A stretch of DNA of 64,000 nt from Stenotrophomonas maltophilia (lineage in GTDB: Bacteria > Pseudomonadota > Gammaproteobacteria > Xanthomonadales > Xanthomonadaceae). The stretch spans positions 124,001 through 188,000 of the forward strand of contig FOZF01000002.1 in NCBI GenBank assembly GCA_900113425.1. The letters are read 5' to 3'. The translations under genes were made by a program, and so were the position numbers. The notes below the pieces were generated by a model. The model saw only the letters and a list, made by a program, of their open reading frames with translations, searched no databases and was not told the DNA's origin. Below, piece after piece: positions 1 to 10,050 of this stretch (positions are counted from its first letter, which is position 1; the number at the start of each line of letters is the position of its first letter).

Positions 1-904
1 AGCTGGACTCGGCTTCGGCCACAAGTCGATGCCCCGCCACCGCCACGAACAGCGTCTGCACGTCTTCGGGAACGACATGGCTGCGGCCGAGCAGCAGCGC
101 ATGCGCCCGCGCTGCACGCAGCAGCGCCAGTCCGGCACGAGGCGACAACCCCACGCGCACGCCTGCATGCTGGCGGCTGCGGGTCAGCAGGGCCTGCACG
201 TAGTCGACCAAGGCGTCGCTGGCGTGGACCTGGCCTACGGCCTCACGCAACGTCCGCACCTGCGCTTCGTCCAGTTTCGGCATCGCACGTGCGATCAGGT
301 CGCGGCGATCGGTGCCGCGCAGCAGCTCGCGCTCGGCCTGCGGGCTGGGATAGCCCATCGCCAGCCGCAGCAGGAAACGGTCCAGCTGCGAGTCGGGCAG
401 CGGGAACGTGCCCGACAGGTCCACCGGATTCTGGGTGGCGATCACGAAGAAGGGGTCCGGCAGCGCATGCGTCTGTCCATCCAGTGTCACCTGCTGTTCG
501 GCCATGGCCTCCAGCAGTGCGCTCTGCGTACGTGGTGGCGCGCGGTTGATTTCATCGGCCAGCAGCACATGGGTGAACACCGGGCCGGGATGGAACTGGA
601 ACTGGCGGCTGCCTGCCTCATACACCGATACACCAAGCACATCGGCCGGCAACAGGTCCGAGGTGAACTGCACGCGCTGGAAGCCCAGTCCCAGACTGCT
701 GGCCAGCGCGTGGGCCAGCGTGGTCTTGCCGAGGCCGGGCAGGTCCTCGATCAGCAGATGTCCACCGGACAGCAGAGCGACGAAGGCGAGCCGCACCTCC
801 GGCACCTTGCCCAGCACCAGCGCGTTGACCTGATCCTGGGCCTCCCGCAGGGACTGGCGCAGTTGATCGGTTAGCATGCTGGGACTGGGGGACGAAGCTG
901 GCAT
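1..904 (-). CDS. MoxR-family AAA+ ATPase, C-terminus cut by window edge
   Basis: The reading frame begins at the ATG at 904 and runs off the left edge after about 301 codons, so only the extreme C-terminus is missing (the family is about 320 residues). Walker A is at residues 55-62 (LPGLGKTT) and Walker B at 113-118 (VLLADE, followed by INRAPP, typical of MoxR). A sensor-1 region (IATQNPVDLSGTFPLP) follows. MoxR proteins are chaperone-like ATPases that usually work with VWA-domain partners encoded downstream, which here would lie beyond the left edge. An in-frame ATG at 877 is a possible alternative start. The start lies only 42 bp from the divergent glycosyltransferase gene. Confidence 0.9.
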   Translation of the reverse strand, partial: MPASSPSPSMLTDQLRQSLREAQDQVNALVLGKVPEVRLAFVALLSGGHLLIEDLPGLGKTTLAHALASSLGLGFQRVQFTSDLLPADVLGVSVYEAGSRQFQFHPGPVFTHVLLADEINRAPPRTQSALLEAMAEQQVTLDGQTHALPDPFFVIATQNPVDLSGTFPLPDSQLDRFLLRLAMGYPSPQAERELLRGTDRRDLIARAMPKLDEAQVRTLREAVGQVHASDALVDYVQALLTRSRQHAGVRVGLSPRAGLALLRAARAHALLLGRSHVVPEDVQTLFVAVAGHRLVAEAESS

Positions 905-946
905 GATCGTCTCTGATCTGGAATCTCCTCGATTATCCATAGAGCA

Positions 947-2788
947 ATGCAGGGCGAACAGCGCGCACGGACGATTTTTCTCTGGTTATGGACGCTGGTC
1001 ACAGCGGCCAAGCTGGTGGTGGCCGCGCGCCTGCCACTGTTCGTCGATGAAGCGTTCTACTGGCAGGAAGGCCAGCACCTGGCGGCAGCCTATTCCGATC
1101 TGCCGGGCCTGACCGCGTGGATGGCCCGGCTGGGCGTGGAGATCGGCGGTCATCACGTGCTGGCCCTGCGCTTGCCGTTCCTGGCGATCGGTGCGTTGCT
1201 GCCCTGGCTGGTTTCGCGCATTGCCACGCGCTGGTTCGGTGCCGTGGCCGGTTGGCAGGCAGGCAGCCTCACTCTGCTGATGCCACTGTCGGCCACGCTG
1301 GGGCTGCTGGCGGTGCCGGACGTACCCATGGCGCTGGCGGCCGTGCTGTGCCTGCACGCGGGTGCGCGCCTGCTGCACAACGTGGACGCATCGTCGGCGA
1401 TGAAGCTGGCGTTGGGCCTGCTGATCGGTGCGCTCAGCCACTATCGCTTCATCGGTGTGATCGGCGTCGGCTTCATCGCGTTGCTGGCGTTGCCGCAGGG
1501 CCGGCGCATGCTGGCCGATCCGCGGGTCTGGGTCGCGCTGGCCATCGGTGTGCTGGCCTGGTTGCCGTTGCTGGCGTGGAATGCGGACAACCACGATGCC
1601 GGGCTGAAGTTCCAGGTCGTCGAGCGCCATCCCTGGACGTTCGAGTGGGGCGGGCTGTGGTTCCTGGTGATCCAGCCGATGCTGGTCACCCCCATCCTGT
1701 GCATCGCGATGTGGAAGGTGGCGCTGGCCGGCACACGCAGCGGTGGTGGTGCGCGCGTGCAGTGGCGCTACTTCGGGCTGGTGGGCGGCGTATCGACGCT
1801 GGGCATCTTCCTGCTGGGCTTCTTCACCGATGTCGAGCGCATCAGTTTCCACTGGCCGCTGCCGGGCTACCTGGCGCTGCTGGTCGCGGTACCGGTGGTG
1901 CTCAATGGATGGCCGCGCTGGCTGCGCAGGACAGGGTGGTGGCTGGCAGGGCTGGGCATGGTGCTGGCGTTCGGCTACTACCTGATGGCATCCACGCCGG
2001 CACTGCGCGAGCAGATGGCCGGCAGCAAGTACTACCCGCGCAATTTCGCCGGCTGGGAGCCGTTGGCGGCGGCGGTCCGCGAGGAACTGCAGCAGATGCC
2101 CGAGGGCACGCGTGTCCTGGCCGGCAACTTCAAGGTGGGGGCCGAGCTGGGCTTCCAGCTGGGCGATGGTGATATCGAAGTGTTGCCGCACCCGCTCAAC
2201 GACAAGCATGGCCGCACGGCGCAGCTGGCGCAGTGGAACCTGGTGCATGCCGGTGAGCGCACCGCGCCGATGCTGCTGGTGCTGTCACCCAGCGACCAGC
2301 GGTACCGCGAGCTGCTGGACCGCTATCACGCGGTCTGCGAACAGGTGGGGCCGCTGCCGGCACCACGGATTGTCAGCAGTGACCACGGCTTCCAGCGCTT
2401 CCTGCTGTTCCGCCTGCCGGCGCAGCGCGCGCCGGGGCCCTGCGTGACGCCGGCGATGGCGTGGCTGGATGCGCCGTCCAATGGCGAGAAGGTGTCCGGC
2501 ACGCTGGCGATCCGGGGCTGGGCCTTCAAGGACGGCGTTGGCCTGGCGCGCGTGGAGGTGCTGGTCGATGGCCGTTCGATCGGCGATGCACGCTACGGTC
2601 GCGAGTTCGACCTGCGCCCGGCCTGGCCGGACAGCACCGATCCGCAGCATCCGGCCGTCGGCTTCGATGCCAGCCTCGATACCTCCATGCTGGCACCGGG
2701 CAAGCACTGGCTGGGTCTGCGCCTGTATGGCCACGACGGCAGCGTGGAAGCATGGCAGGAGCAGCCGTTCGTGGTGGAGAAGCGCTGA
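947..2788 (+). CDS. GT-C fold glycosyltransferase (family 39-like), multi-pass membrane
   Basis: A 613-residue integral membrane protein. The acidic motif VDEAFYW at about residues 29-35 just after the first membrane segment is the signature of GT-C (ArnT/PMT-like) enzymes that transfer sugars from polyprenyl-phosphate donors on the periplasmic face. About ten hydrophobic segments fill residues 10-350. The last 110 residues, after TPAMAWLDAPSNG, look like a periplasmic Ig-like beta domain (GTLAIRGWAFKDG), an unusual tail for this family. Donor and acceptor cannot be read from sequence. It is divergent from the MoxR gene and no clear Shine-Dalgarno sequence precedes the ATG. Confidence 0.8.
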   Translation: MQGEQRARTIFLWLWTLVTAAKLVVAARLPLFVDEAFYWQEGQHLAAAYSDLPGLTAWMARLGVEIGGHHVLALRLPFLAIGALLPWLVSRIATRWFGAVAGWQAGSLTLLMPLSATLGLLAVPDVPMALAAVLCLHAGARLLHNVDASSAMKLALGLLIGALSHYRFIGVIGVGFIALLALPQGRRMLADPRVWVALAIGVLAWLPLLAWNADNHDAGLKFQVVERHPWTFEWGGLWFLVIQPMLVTPILCIAMWKVALAGTRSGGGARVQWRYFGLVGGVSTLGIFLLGFFTDVERISFHWPLPGYLALLVAVPVVLNGWPRWLRRTGWWLAGLGMVLAFGYYLMASTPALREQMAGSKYYPRNFAGWEPLAAAVREELQQMPEGTRVLAGNFKVGAELGFQLGDGDIEVLPHPLNDKHGRTAQLAQWNLVHAGERTAPMLLVLSPSDQRYRELLDRYHAVCEQVGPLPAPRIVSSDHGFQRFLLFRLPAQRAPGPCVTPAMAWLDAPSNGEKVSGTLAIRGWAFKDGVGLARVEVLVDGRSIGDARYGREFDLRPAWPDSTDPQHPAVGFDASLDTSMLAPGKHWLGLRLYGHDGSVEAWQEQPFVVEKR

Positions 2789-2804
2789 ACGCGCTGCCCG
2801 GGGC

Positions 2805-3374
2805 TCAGGGCACCCGGAATCCGGCCCCGCGCAGCAGGCCGCACAGGGCGATCAGGGGCAGGCCGACCAGCGCAGTGGGATCGCGGCTGTCGATGGCGTC
2901 GAACAGGCTGATGCCCAGTCCCTCGCATTTGAAGCTGCCGGCACAGTCAAGGGGCTGCTCGGCAGCGACATAGCGGACGATTTCCGCGGCATCAAGATGA
3001 CGGAAGCGCACTTCGGTCAGATCCAGCGCCGCGAACGATTCTCCGTCCCGCGTGAGACTTATGGCGGTGTGGAAGCGTACGGTGCGTCCGGCCATGGCCG
3101 CCAGCTGTGCACAGGCTGCGTCGACCGTGCCTGGCTTGCCCAGCGGCCGCCCCTCGAGGTCGGCGACCTGGTCCGAGCCGATTACCCAGGCGCCGGGGTG
3201 GCGGGCGGCCACGTCGGCCGCCTTGGCCGCCGCCAGACGTACCGCCAGATCCAGCGGGGCTTCGCCGTTCAACGGCGTTTCATCCACATCCGGGCGCGCG
3301 CAGTCGAACGGCAGGGCCAGCCGCTGCAGCAGTTCGCGGCGGTAGCGGGAGGTGGAGGCCAGGACCAGGGGCAT
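2805..3374 (-). CDS. yceF: Maf-like nucleotide pyrophosphatase (YceF type, m7GTP)
   Basis: A 189-residue Maf/HAM1-fold protein. The N-terminus has the family motif (S-T-S-R-Y-R-R-E-L-L at 8-17) followed by a P-D-V-D-E box around residue 28-32 and GSDQV at about residue 66-70. Maf proteins hydrolyse modified NTPs to NMP and pyrophosphate. The YceF subgroup prefers 7-methyl-GTP. Placement back-to-back with yceD-rpmF is the same as in E. coli, which favours YceF over YhdE. The substrate assignment is inferred from that context. Confidence 0.9.
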   Translation of the reverse strand: MPLVLASTSRYRRELLQRLALPFDCARPDVDETPLNGEAPLDLAVRLAAAKAADVAARHPGAWVIGSDQVADLEGRPLGKPGTVDAACAQLAAMAGRTVRFHTAISLTRDGESFAALDLTEVRFRHLDAAEIVRYVAAEQPLDCAGSFKCEGLGISLFDAIDSRDPTALVGLPLIALCGLLRGAGFRVP

Positions 3375-3487
3375 GCAACAATACCGGGGCAGGGTGCGGC
3401 AGTCTGGCCCGTCCTGACCGCCAGCGGCAAGCCTCGTGTGGCGGGCATTTGACAGCTGCCGCCCGGATCCTTAGTATTCAGCGGCTT

Positions 3488-3997
3488 ATGTCCGCGAACG
3501 TGCCCGAAACGCTGGATGCCTGGCGGATGGTTGTAGCGCGAAGGCGCTTCGACGGTCAGGTCTCCCTGGCTGAATTGACCCGCCTGCAGGGGTTGGTCGC
3601 AGATACCGACGGCGAGTGCGTGTACTCGCTTGAGTTCGGTCGCGACGACGTCTTGCGGGTATCCTATGTGGAACTGACCATCGACACCGCGCTGCCGCTG
3701 ACCTGTCAGCGCAGCATGCAGCGATTCCTGTTGCCGGTGAAGGTGACCCAGAGGCTTGGCCTGATCCGCGACGAGGACGAGGAATCGTCCCTGCCGGAGG
3801 AATACGAGGCGTTGCTGGTGCCGGAAGATGGCCAGCTGCGTCCGCTGGACCTGGTCGAGGACGAACTGGTGCTGGCGGTGCCGGTGGTACCGCTGTCACC
3901 CGACGGTGAAGCAGTCGACAAGGACTGGGCGCCGAGCGAAGAAGAAACGAAGAAGGCCAACCCGTTCGCGGCGTTGGCGGCGTTGAAGAAACAATAG
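3488..3997 (+). CDS. yceD: YceD/DUF177 family protein, 23S rRNA accumulation
   Basis: A 169-residue acidic protein. The chosen ATG at 3488 gives the usual length for the family. The open frame extends further upstream, but that part overlaps the antisense maf gene and lacks family similarity. DUF177 proteins are required for normal 23S rRNA accumulation and almost always sit immediately upstream of rpmF, as here. The C-terminus is Asp/Glu/Lys-rich and ends [12 protein letters not shown], typical of the family. It is likely co-transcribed with rpmF. Confidence 0.88.
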   Translation: MSANVPETLDAWRMVVARRRFDGQVSLAELTRLQGLVADTDGECVYSLEFGRDDVLRVSYVELTIDTALPLTCQRSMQRFLLPVKVTQRLGLIRDEDEESSLPEEYEALLVPEDGQLRPLDLVEDELVLAVPVVPLSPDGEAVDKDWAPSEEETKKANPFAALAALKKQ

Positions 3998-4104
3998 CAG
4001 CCGGTTGTCGTCGGCGGCTGCGGCGAAAGCGAAAAGTGTGCTGGGCGCTGGCGTCCTGTGCGACGAAACGACGAAGCAAAACGAACCGAGTTTGGAGCAA
4101 TCCC

Positions 4105-4299
4105 ATGGCTGTCCAGAAATCCCGTGTTACCCCGTCCCGTCGCGGCCAGCGTCGTTCGCATGACGCCCTGAGCGCCAAGCAGCTGTCGACCGACCCGACC
4201 ACCGGTGAAGTGCATCTGCGTCACCACATCACTGCCGACGGTTTCTACCGTGGCAAGAAGGTCATCCAGACCAAGACCTCGGCCGTCGAAGAAGATTGA
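4105..4299 (+). CDS. rpmF: 50S ribosomal protein L32
   Basis: A 64-residue basic protein starting [20 protein letters not shown], the hallmark L32 N-terminus. It lacks the zinc-binding Cys pairs found in some L32 paralogues, as is usual for the gammaproteobacterial form. A GGAG Shine-Dalgarno sequence precedes the ATG. It lies 107 bp downstream of yceD and upstream of fabH, the conserved arrangement that couples ribosome and fatty-acid gene expression. Confidence 0.97.
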   Translation: MAVQKSRVTPSRRGQRRSHDALSAKQLSTDPTTGEVHLRHHITADGFYRGKKVIQTKTSAVEED

Positions 4300-4308
4300 T
4301 GTGCCGGG

Positions 4309-4337
4309 AAGGCCGCTGTCCGATGGGCAGCGGCCTT
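4309..4337 (+). terminator. Hairpin between rpmF and fabH
   Basis: A 10-bp perfect stem (AAGGCCGCTG / CAGCGGCCTT) with a 9-nt loop starts 10 bp after the rpmF stop. The following run is TTTGCCTTC rather than a solid T-tract, so it may act as a partial terminator or attenuator into fabH. Confidence 0.6.
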
Positions 4338-4391
4338 TGCCTTCTTTCCCGGGCGTGCCGGTGATCGGTGGCCCGCGCAACAGGAAACATG

Positions 4392-5369
4392 ATGAGCAAG
4401 CGGATCTACTCGAGGATCGCGGGCACCGGCAGCTATTTGCCGGAAAAAGTCCTGACCAATGCCGACCTGGAAAAAATGGTCGAAACCTCGGACGAGTGGA
4501 TCCAGACGCGCACCGGTATTCGTGAGCGGCACATCGCGGCCGAAGGCGAGACCACCAGCGATCTCGGCTACCAGGCTGCGCTGCGTGCGCTTGAAGCGGC
4601 GGGCATCGACGCTTCCCAGCTCGACATGATCGTGGTCGGCACGACCACGCCTGATCTGATTTTCCCGTCCACCGCGTGCCTCATCCAGGCCAAGCTCGGT
4701 GTGGCCGGTTGCCCCGCTTTCGACGTCAACGCGGCCTGCTCGGGCTTCGTGTTCGCGCTGAGCGTGGCCGACAAGTTCATCCGTTCCGGCGACTGCAGGC
4801 ACGTGCTGGTGATCGGCGCGGAAACCCTGACCCGCATCGTCGACTGGAACGACCGCACCACCTGCGTGCTGTTCGGTGATGGTGCTGGCGCCGTCGTGCT
4901 CAAGGCCGACGAGGAAACCGGCATCCTCAGCACGCATCTGCACTCTGATGGCAGCAAGAAGGAACTGCTGTGGAATCCGGTGGGCGTTTCGGCCGGCTTC
5001 AAGGACGGCGCCAATGGCGGCGGCACCATCAACATGAAGGGCAACGACGTGTTCAAGTACGCCGTCAAGGCGCTGGACTCGGTCGTGGACGAGACCCTGG
5101 CTGCCAATGGCCTGGACAAGTCGGACCTGGACTGGCTGATCCCGCACCAGGCCAACCTGCGCATCATCGAAGCCACCGCCAAGCGGCTGGAAATGTCGAT
5201 GGACCAGGTCGTGGTCACCGTCGACCAGCATGGCAATACCTCGTCCGGCTCGGTGCCGCTGGCGCTGGACGCCGCGGTCCGCTCGGGCCGCGTCGAGCGC
5301 GGTCAGCTGCTGCTGCTGGAAGCCTTTGGTGGCGGCTTCACGTGGGGTTCGGCCCTGTTGCGCTATTGA
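4392..5369 (+). CDS. fabH: 3-oxoacyl-ACP synthase III (KAS III)
   Basis: A 325-residue condensing enzyme that starts fatty-acid elongation by joining acetyl-CoA (or another acyl-CoA) to malonyl-ACP. The Cys-His-Asn triad is visible: Cys116 in NAACSGF, His252 in PHQAN and Asn282 in GNTSSGS. The C-terminal [13 protein letters not shown] is typical. Two ATGs are adjacent (4389 and 4392). The second is chosen because AGGA at 4382-4385 is better spaced and because relatives begin MSKRIYSRI. plsX, normally just upstream, is absent. Confidence 0.96.
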   Translation: MSKRIYSRIAGTGSYLPEKVLTNADLEKMVETSDEWIQTRTGIRERHIAAEGETTSDLGYQAALRALEAAGIDASQLDMIVVGTTTPDLIFPSTACLIQAKLGVAGCPAFDVNAACSGFVFALSVADKFIRSGDCRHVLVIGAETLTRIVDWNDRTTCVLFGDGAGAVVLKADEETGILSTHLHSDGSKKELLWNPVGVSAGFKDGANGGGTINMKGNDVFKYAVKALDSVVDETLAANGLDKSDLDWLIPHQANLRIIEATAKRLEMSMDQVVVTVDQHGNTSSGSVPLALDAAVRSGRVERGQLLLLEAFGGGFTWGSALLRY

Positions 5370-5404
5370 TAGTGCAAGTTACGACAACGTGAAGTCTGTC
5401 GTTG

Positions 5405-5421
5405 CGGCCCCTCTGGGGCCG
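5405..5421 (+). terminator. Short GC hairpin downstream of fabH
   Basis: A 7-bp stem (CGGCCCC / GGGGCCG) around a TCT loop, without a T-tract. It is a possible processing or pausing hairpin ahead of the next gene. Confidence 0.4.
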
Positions 5422-5445
5422 TAACGCGTTTAAGGAGGTCCTGTC

Positions 5446-6228
5446 ATGGTTGAGCCCATCGTCATCGACGGGCAGCGCGCCTGGCTGAAGCAGTACGGCA
5501 AGGGAAGCCGGGCCATGGCCCTGGGCCTGCTCAATTTCGTCGCCCGCCGGTTCCAGCTGGACGCGCTGCGTCCGCCGCCGCACCGGGGCGGTGACGCCGC
5601 ACGCGAGGTCGAGGCCCGCCGCCTGGGTGAACTGCAGGCACAGGGGGTGAACGTGCCCGACGTGATCGGCAGCGGCCATGCCGCGCTGGTGATCGGTGAC
5701 AACGGCAGCTCGTTCAACACCTGCCTGCGCGAGGCCGACGACGCAGGGCGGGACCGGCTGGTGATGGCCGCAATGCGGGCACTTGCCGAAGCACACAGCC
5801 GTGGCGCCTATTTCGGCCAGCCGCTGCCGCGCAACCTCACCTGGGATGGCGAGCGGGTCGGTTTCATCGACTTCGAGGAAGATCCGCTGGAAGTGATGGA
5901 TCTGGCCGAAGCGCAGGCGCGCGACTGGCTGATGTTCGGCTATGGCGTGGCCAAGTACTACGCCGACCGCCCTGACTGCCTGCAGGCGATGATGGCCGAG
6001 GCGATCGGCACCGTGCAGGCGCCGGTACGCGAGCACGTGCACGCCGTGAGCGGCCGCCTGCAGCGCCTGGCCCGGGTCTGCATGAAGCTCGGACGCTCGG
6101 CGCGCACGTTGGCCCATTCGATCTTCATCACGCACGGCGCCACCACCATGGGGGTGCTGATGGTGGTCGGGCTGTGCATGGACTTCTTTGCCGATGGCGA
6201 GCTGGACATTCTGCAGTTGTTCTGCTGA
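5446..6228 (+). CDS. Kinase-like (BUD32/LPS-kinase fold) membrane-associated protein, catalytic Asp replaced
   Basis: A 260-residue protein preceded by an unusually perfect Shine-Dalgarno (TAAGGAGGT). Protein-kinase-like landmarks are present: a possible ATP Lys at K15, a catalytic-loop block with H117, Q125 and N130, and the metal-binding DFE at 142-144. The loop spacing fits HxD-x4-N, but the position of the catalytic Asp is Gln125. A hydrophobic stretch near residues 229-250 suggests membrane contact. It sits between fabH and fabD, so a link with lipid or LPS metabolism is plausible but inferred. It could be a pseudokinase or an atypical small-molecule kinase. Confidence 0.65.
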   Translation: MVEPIVIDGQRAWLKQYGKGSRAMALGLLNFVARRFQLDALRPPPHRGGDAAREVEARRLGELQAQGVNVPDVIGSGHAALVIGDNGSSFNTCLREADDAGRDRLVMAAMRALAEAHSRGAYFGQPLPRNLTWDGERVGFIDFEEDPLEVMDLAEAQARDWLMFGYGVAKYYADRPDCLQAMMAEAIGTVQAPVREHVHAVSGRLQRLARVCMKLGRSARTLAHSIFITHGATTMGVLMVVGLCMDFFADGELDILQLFC

Positions 6229-6235
6229 TTGCATC

Positions 6236-6259
6236 CGCCGGGCATGGCCCGGCGCTGCC
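6236..6259 (-). repeat. Single SMAG-type REP palindrome
   Basis: Between the kinase-like gene and fabD. On the minus strand it reads GGCAGCGCCGGGCC followed by ATGCCCGGCG, an imperfect copy of the GTAG-headed palindrome repeated elsewhere in this window. Confidence 0.75.
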
Positions 6260-6383
6260 ACAACCGTTCGCCGGCCCGGCGTTGCCGGTGCGCTCCATAC
6301 GCCCTGCATACGCGCACGTACAGACGACACGGCGGATTCACCCTTATCATGGCCCGCTTCGATTGCAACAAGCGGATGACCGC

Positions 6384-7328
6384 GTGACCGTATCCACCCT
6401 CGCTTTTGTCTTCCCCGGCCAGGGCTCGCAGTCTGTGGGCATGGTGGCCGAGCTGGCCGAGCTGCACCCGCAGGTGCGTGAGGCCTTCACCGAGGCATCC
6501 GATGGTGCCGGCGTCGACCTGTGGGCGCTGTCCCAGGGTGGCCCGGAGGAAATGCTCAACCGTACCGAATACACGCAGCCGGCCCTGCTGGCGGCGAGCA
6601 TCGGCGTGTGGCGCGCCTGGAACGCCGTGGGTGGTCCGCGCCCGTCGGTGCTGGCCGGCCACAGCCTGGGCGAGTACACGGCGCTGGTCGCCGCTGGCGC
6701 GCTGAGCCTGCATGACGGCGCGCACCTGGTGCGCCTGCGCGGCCAGCTGATGCAGGACGCGGCTCCGGCCGGCGTGGGCGCCATGGCCGCCGTGCTCGGC
6801 GCCGAAGACCAGCTGGTGCTGGACGTATGCGCCGAAGTGGCGGGCAGCCAGGTGGTGGTGCCGGCCAACTTCAACTCGCCCGGCCAGATCGTGATCGGTG
6901 GCGATGCGGCAGCGGTCGACCGCGCGCTGGCGCTGCTGGCCGAAAAGGGCGTGCGCAAGGCAGTGAAGCTGGCCGTCAGCGTGCCCTCGCATACCCCGTT
7001 GATGCGCGAGGCCGCCAACCGTCTGGCCGAAGTGATGGCTGGGCTGTCCTGGCAGGCTCCACAGCTGCCGGTGGTACAGAACGTCGATGCCCAGGTGCAC
7101 GATGGCGTGGATGCCATCCGCACCGCGCTGGTCCAGCAGCTGTACCAGCCGGTGCAGTGGACCGGTTGCGTGCAGGCTCTGGCCGCCCGCGGTATCACCC
7201 AGGTTGCCGAATGTGGCCCGGGCAAGGTGCTGACCGGCCTGGTCAAGCGCATCGACAAGGCCATCGACGGCCGTTCGCTGGCGACTCCGGGCGACTTTGA
7301 AAGTGCCCGCGAGGCATGGTCGGCCTGA
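6384..7328 (+). CDS. fabD: Malonyl-CoA:ACP transacylase
   Basis: A 314-residue acyltransferase loading malonyl groups onto ACP. The nucleophile elbow GHSLGEY contains Ser94, and His203 lies in VPSHTPLM; the N-terminal FVFPGQGSQ motif is diagnostic. The start is the GTG at 6384 (MTVSTLAFVFPG). An upstream in-frame extension covers the REP element and carries no family similarity. Followed by fabG after an 82-bp gap. Confidence 0.95.
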   Translation: MTVSTLAFVFPGQGSQSVGMVAELAELHPQVREAFTEASDGAGVDLWALSQGGPEEMLNRTEYTQPALLAASIGVWRAWNAVGGPRPSVLAGHSLGEYTALVAAGALSLHDGAHLVRLRGQLMQDAAPAGVGAMAAVLGAEDQLVLDVCAEVAGSQVVVPANFNSPGQIVIGGDAAAVDRALALLAEKGVRKAVKLAVSVPSHTPLMREAANRLAEVMAGLSWQAPQLPVVQNVDAQVHDGVDAIRTALVQQLYQPVQWTGCVQALAARGITQVAECGPGKVLTGLVKRIDKAIDGRSLATPGDFESAREAWSA

Positions 7329-7410
7329 TCGCCCCTGTTCCTGCCGACCCTGCCAGTGGCCGCTGCACGCGGCGCGGGTGGGGCGGCTGCCCCCGTCTGA
7401 GGAAACCATC

Positions 7411-8154
7411 ATGAGCAAGCCCCTGCAGGGTGAAATCGCACTGGTCACCGGCGCCAGCCGTGGCATCGGTGCCGCCATCGCCGATCTGCTGGCCGCCCAG
7501 GGCGCCACCGTCATCGGCACCGCCACCACCGAGTCCGGCGCTGCGGCGATCGGCGAGCGTCTGGCTGCCCACGGTGGTCACGGCCGCGCGCTGAACGTCA
7601 CCGATGCTGCCGCACTGGACAGCGTGCTGGATGGCATCGCCAAGGAATTCGGCCCGATCTCGATCCTGGTCAACAACGCCGGCATCACCCGCGACAATCT
7701 GCTGATGCGCATGAAGGACGATGACTGGGCCTCGATCATTGACACCAACCTGACCAGCGTGTTCCGCACCAGCAAGGCGGTCATGCGCGGCATGATGAAG
7801 GCACGCAAGGGCCGCATCATCAACATCGCCTCGGTGGTGGGCGTGACCGGCAATGCCGGCCAGGCCAACTACGCGGCCGCCAAGGCCGGCATCATCGGCT
7901 TCAGCAAGTCTCTGGCCAAGGAGATCGGCTCGCGTGGCGTCACCGTCAATGTGGTCGCGCCGGGCTTCATCGACACCGACATGACCAAGGCACTGCCGGA
8001 AGAAGCGCGCACCGCGCTGATCAACGACATCGCCCTCGAACGCCTGGGTTCGCCGGAAGACATCGCCCATGCGGTGGCCTTCCTGGCCAGCCCGGCTGCC
8101 GGCTACATCACCGGCGAAACCCTCCATGTGAACGGCGGCATGTACATGCCGTAA
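7411..8154 (+). CDS. fabG: 3-oxoacyl-ACP reductase
   Basis: A 247-residue NADPH-dependent short-chain dehydrogenase performing the first reduction of fatty-acid elongation. The cofactor motif GASRGIG is at about 13-19, NNAG follows at about residue 89, and the active-site Tyr154 and Lys158 lie in NYAAAKAG. The start ATG has TGAGGAAA upstream. It ends GGMYMP, as FabG proteins do. It lies between fabD and acpP as in E. coli. Confidence 0.97.
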   Translation: MSKPLQGEIALVTGASRGIGAAIADLLAAQGATVIGTATTESGAAAIGERLAAHGGHGRALNVTDAAALDSVLDGIAKEFGPISILVNNAGITRDNLLMRMKDDDWASIIDTNLTSVFRTSKAVMRGMMKARKGRIINIASVVGVTGNAGQANYAAAKAGIIGFSKSLAKEIGSRGVTVNVVAPGFIDTDMTKALPEEARTALINDIALERLGSPEDIAHAVAFLASPAAGYITGETLHVNGGMYMP

Positions 8155-8306
8155 GCAAGGGGCGCACGGATTGCGCCGCAAGTGGTTGATCTGCGTAGAT
8201 TTTTGCTGCAATGCAAGGGCGCGCCGGTTTCCACTACACTATCCCACGGCCATCGCCCTTGATGGCGACCACTTTTGAACCACAACTCCATCTGGAGCGA
8301 GATCCC

Positions 8307-8546
8307 ATGAGCACCATCGAAGAACGCGTCAAGAAAATCGTCGTCGAACAGCTTGGCGTCAAGGAAGAAGAAGTCACCACCAGCGCATCGTTCGTCGATG
8401 ACCTGGGCGCTGACTCGCTGGACACCGTCGAGCTGGTGATGGCGCTGGAAGAAGAATTCGAGTGCGAAATCCCGGACGAAGAAGCCGAGAAGATCAGCAC
8501 CGTGCAGGCCGCCATCGACTACATCAAGGCCCACGTCAAGGCCTGA
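8307..8546 (+). CDS. acpP: Acyl carrier protein
   Basis: A 79-residue acidic helical carrier. Ser37 within GADSLDTVE is the 4'-phosphopantetheine attachment site. [12 protein letters not shown] is the canonical start, preceded by TGGAGCGA. It has its own 152-bp upstream gap after fabG, which probably contains an additional promoter, as is usual for this highly expressed gene. Confidence 0.98.
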   Translation: MSTIEERVKKIVVEQLGVKEEEVTTSASFVDDLGADSLDTVELVMALEEEFECEIPDEEAEKISTVQAAIDYIKAHVKA

Positions 8547-8598
8547 TGTCAGACGGCAGTGCGCGTGCGGGCATCCGCCGGCGCGCACCGCACCCCAT

Positions 8599-8618
8599 GG
8601 GGCCGCTGTTGCGGCCCC
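8599..8618 (+). terminator. Hairpin downstream of acpP
   Basis: A perfect 8-bp stem GGGGCCGC / GCGGCCCC with a TGTT loop, 52 bp after the acpP stop. Only a weak T run (GTGTTTGCG) follows, so read-through into fabF is likely. Confidence 0.6.
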
Positions 8619-8687
8619 GTGTGTTTGCGCATCACACCGAAGCAAACCGCGTTGCCCGAAAGCATCTTCGGGTCAGGAGAATCAGCA

Positions 8688-9950
<1,263 letters not shown>

Positions 9951-9957
9951 CCGGGTT

Positions 9958-9979
9958 GTAGAGTCGGGCATGCTCGACT
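9958..9979 (+). repeat. GTAG-headed palindrome, variant class
   Basis: GTAG followed by an 18-bp inverted repeat (AGTCGGGCATGCTCGACT, one mismatch pair) 8 bp after the fabF stop. It has the same head as the SMAG repeats but a different stem sequence. Confidence 0.6.
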
Positions 9980-9998
9980 GGACGTGCTTTACGCACGA

Positions 9999-10022
9999 GG
10001 AAGCCGCCGCAAGGCGGCTTCC
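9999..10022 (+). terminator. Hairpin between fabF and pabB
   Basis: A perfect 10-bp stem GGAAGCCGCC / GGCGGCTTCC closed by GCAA, the stable tetraloop typical of bacterial terminators. No T-tract follows. Confidence 0.65.
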
Positions 10023-10050
10023 GTGCATCTGAATTCCCCTGCAGGCCACC

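Noticed and set aside
3107..3487. N-terminal extension of YceD
   Set aside because: The extension is antisense to maf and has no family similarity; the start at 3488 gives the normal length.
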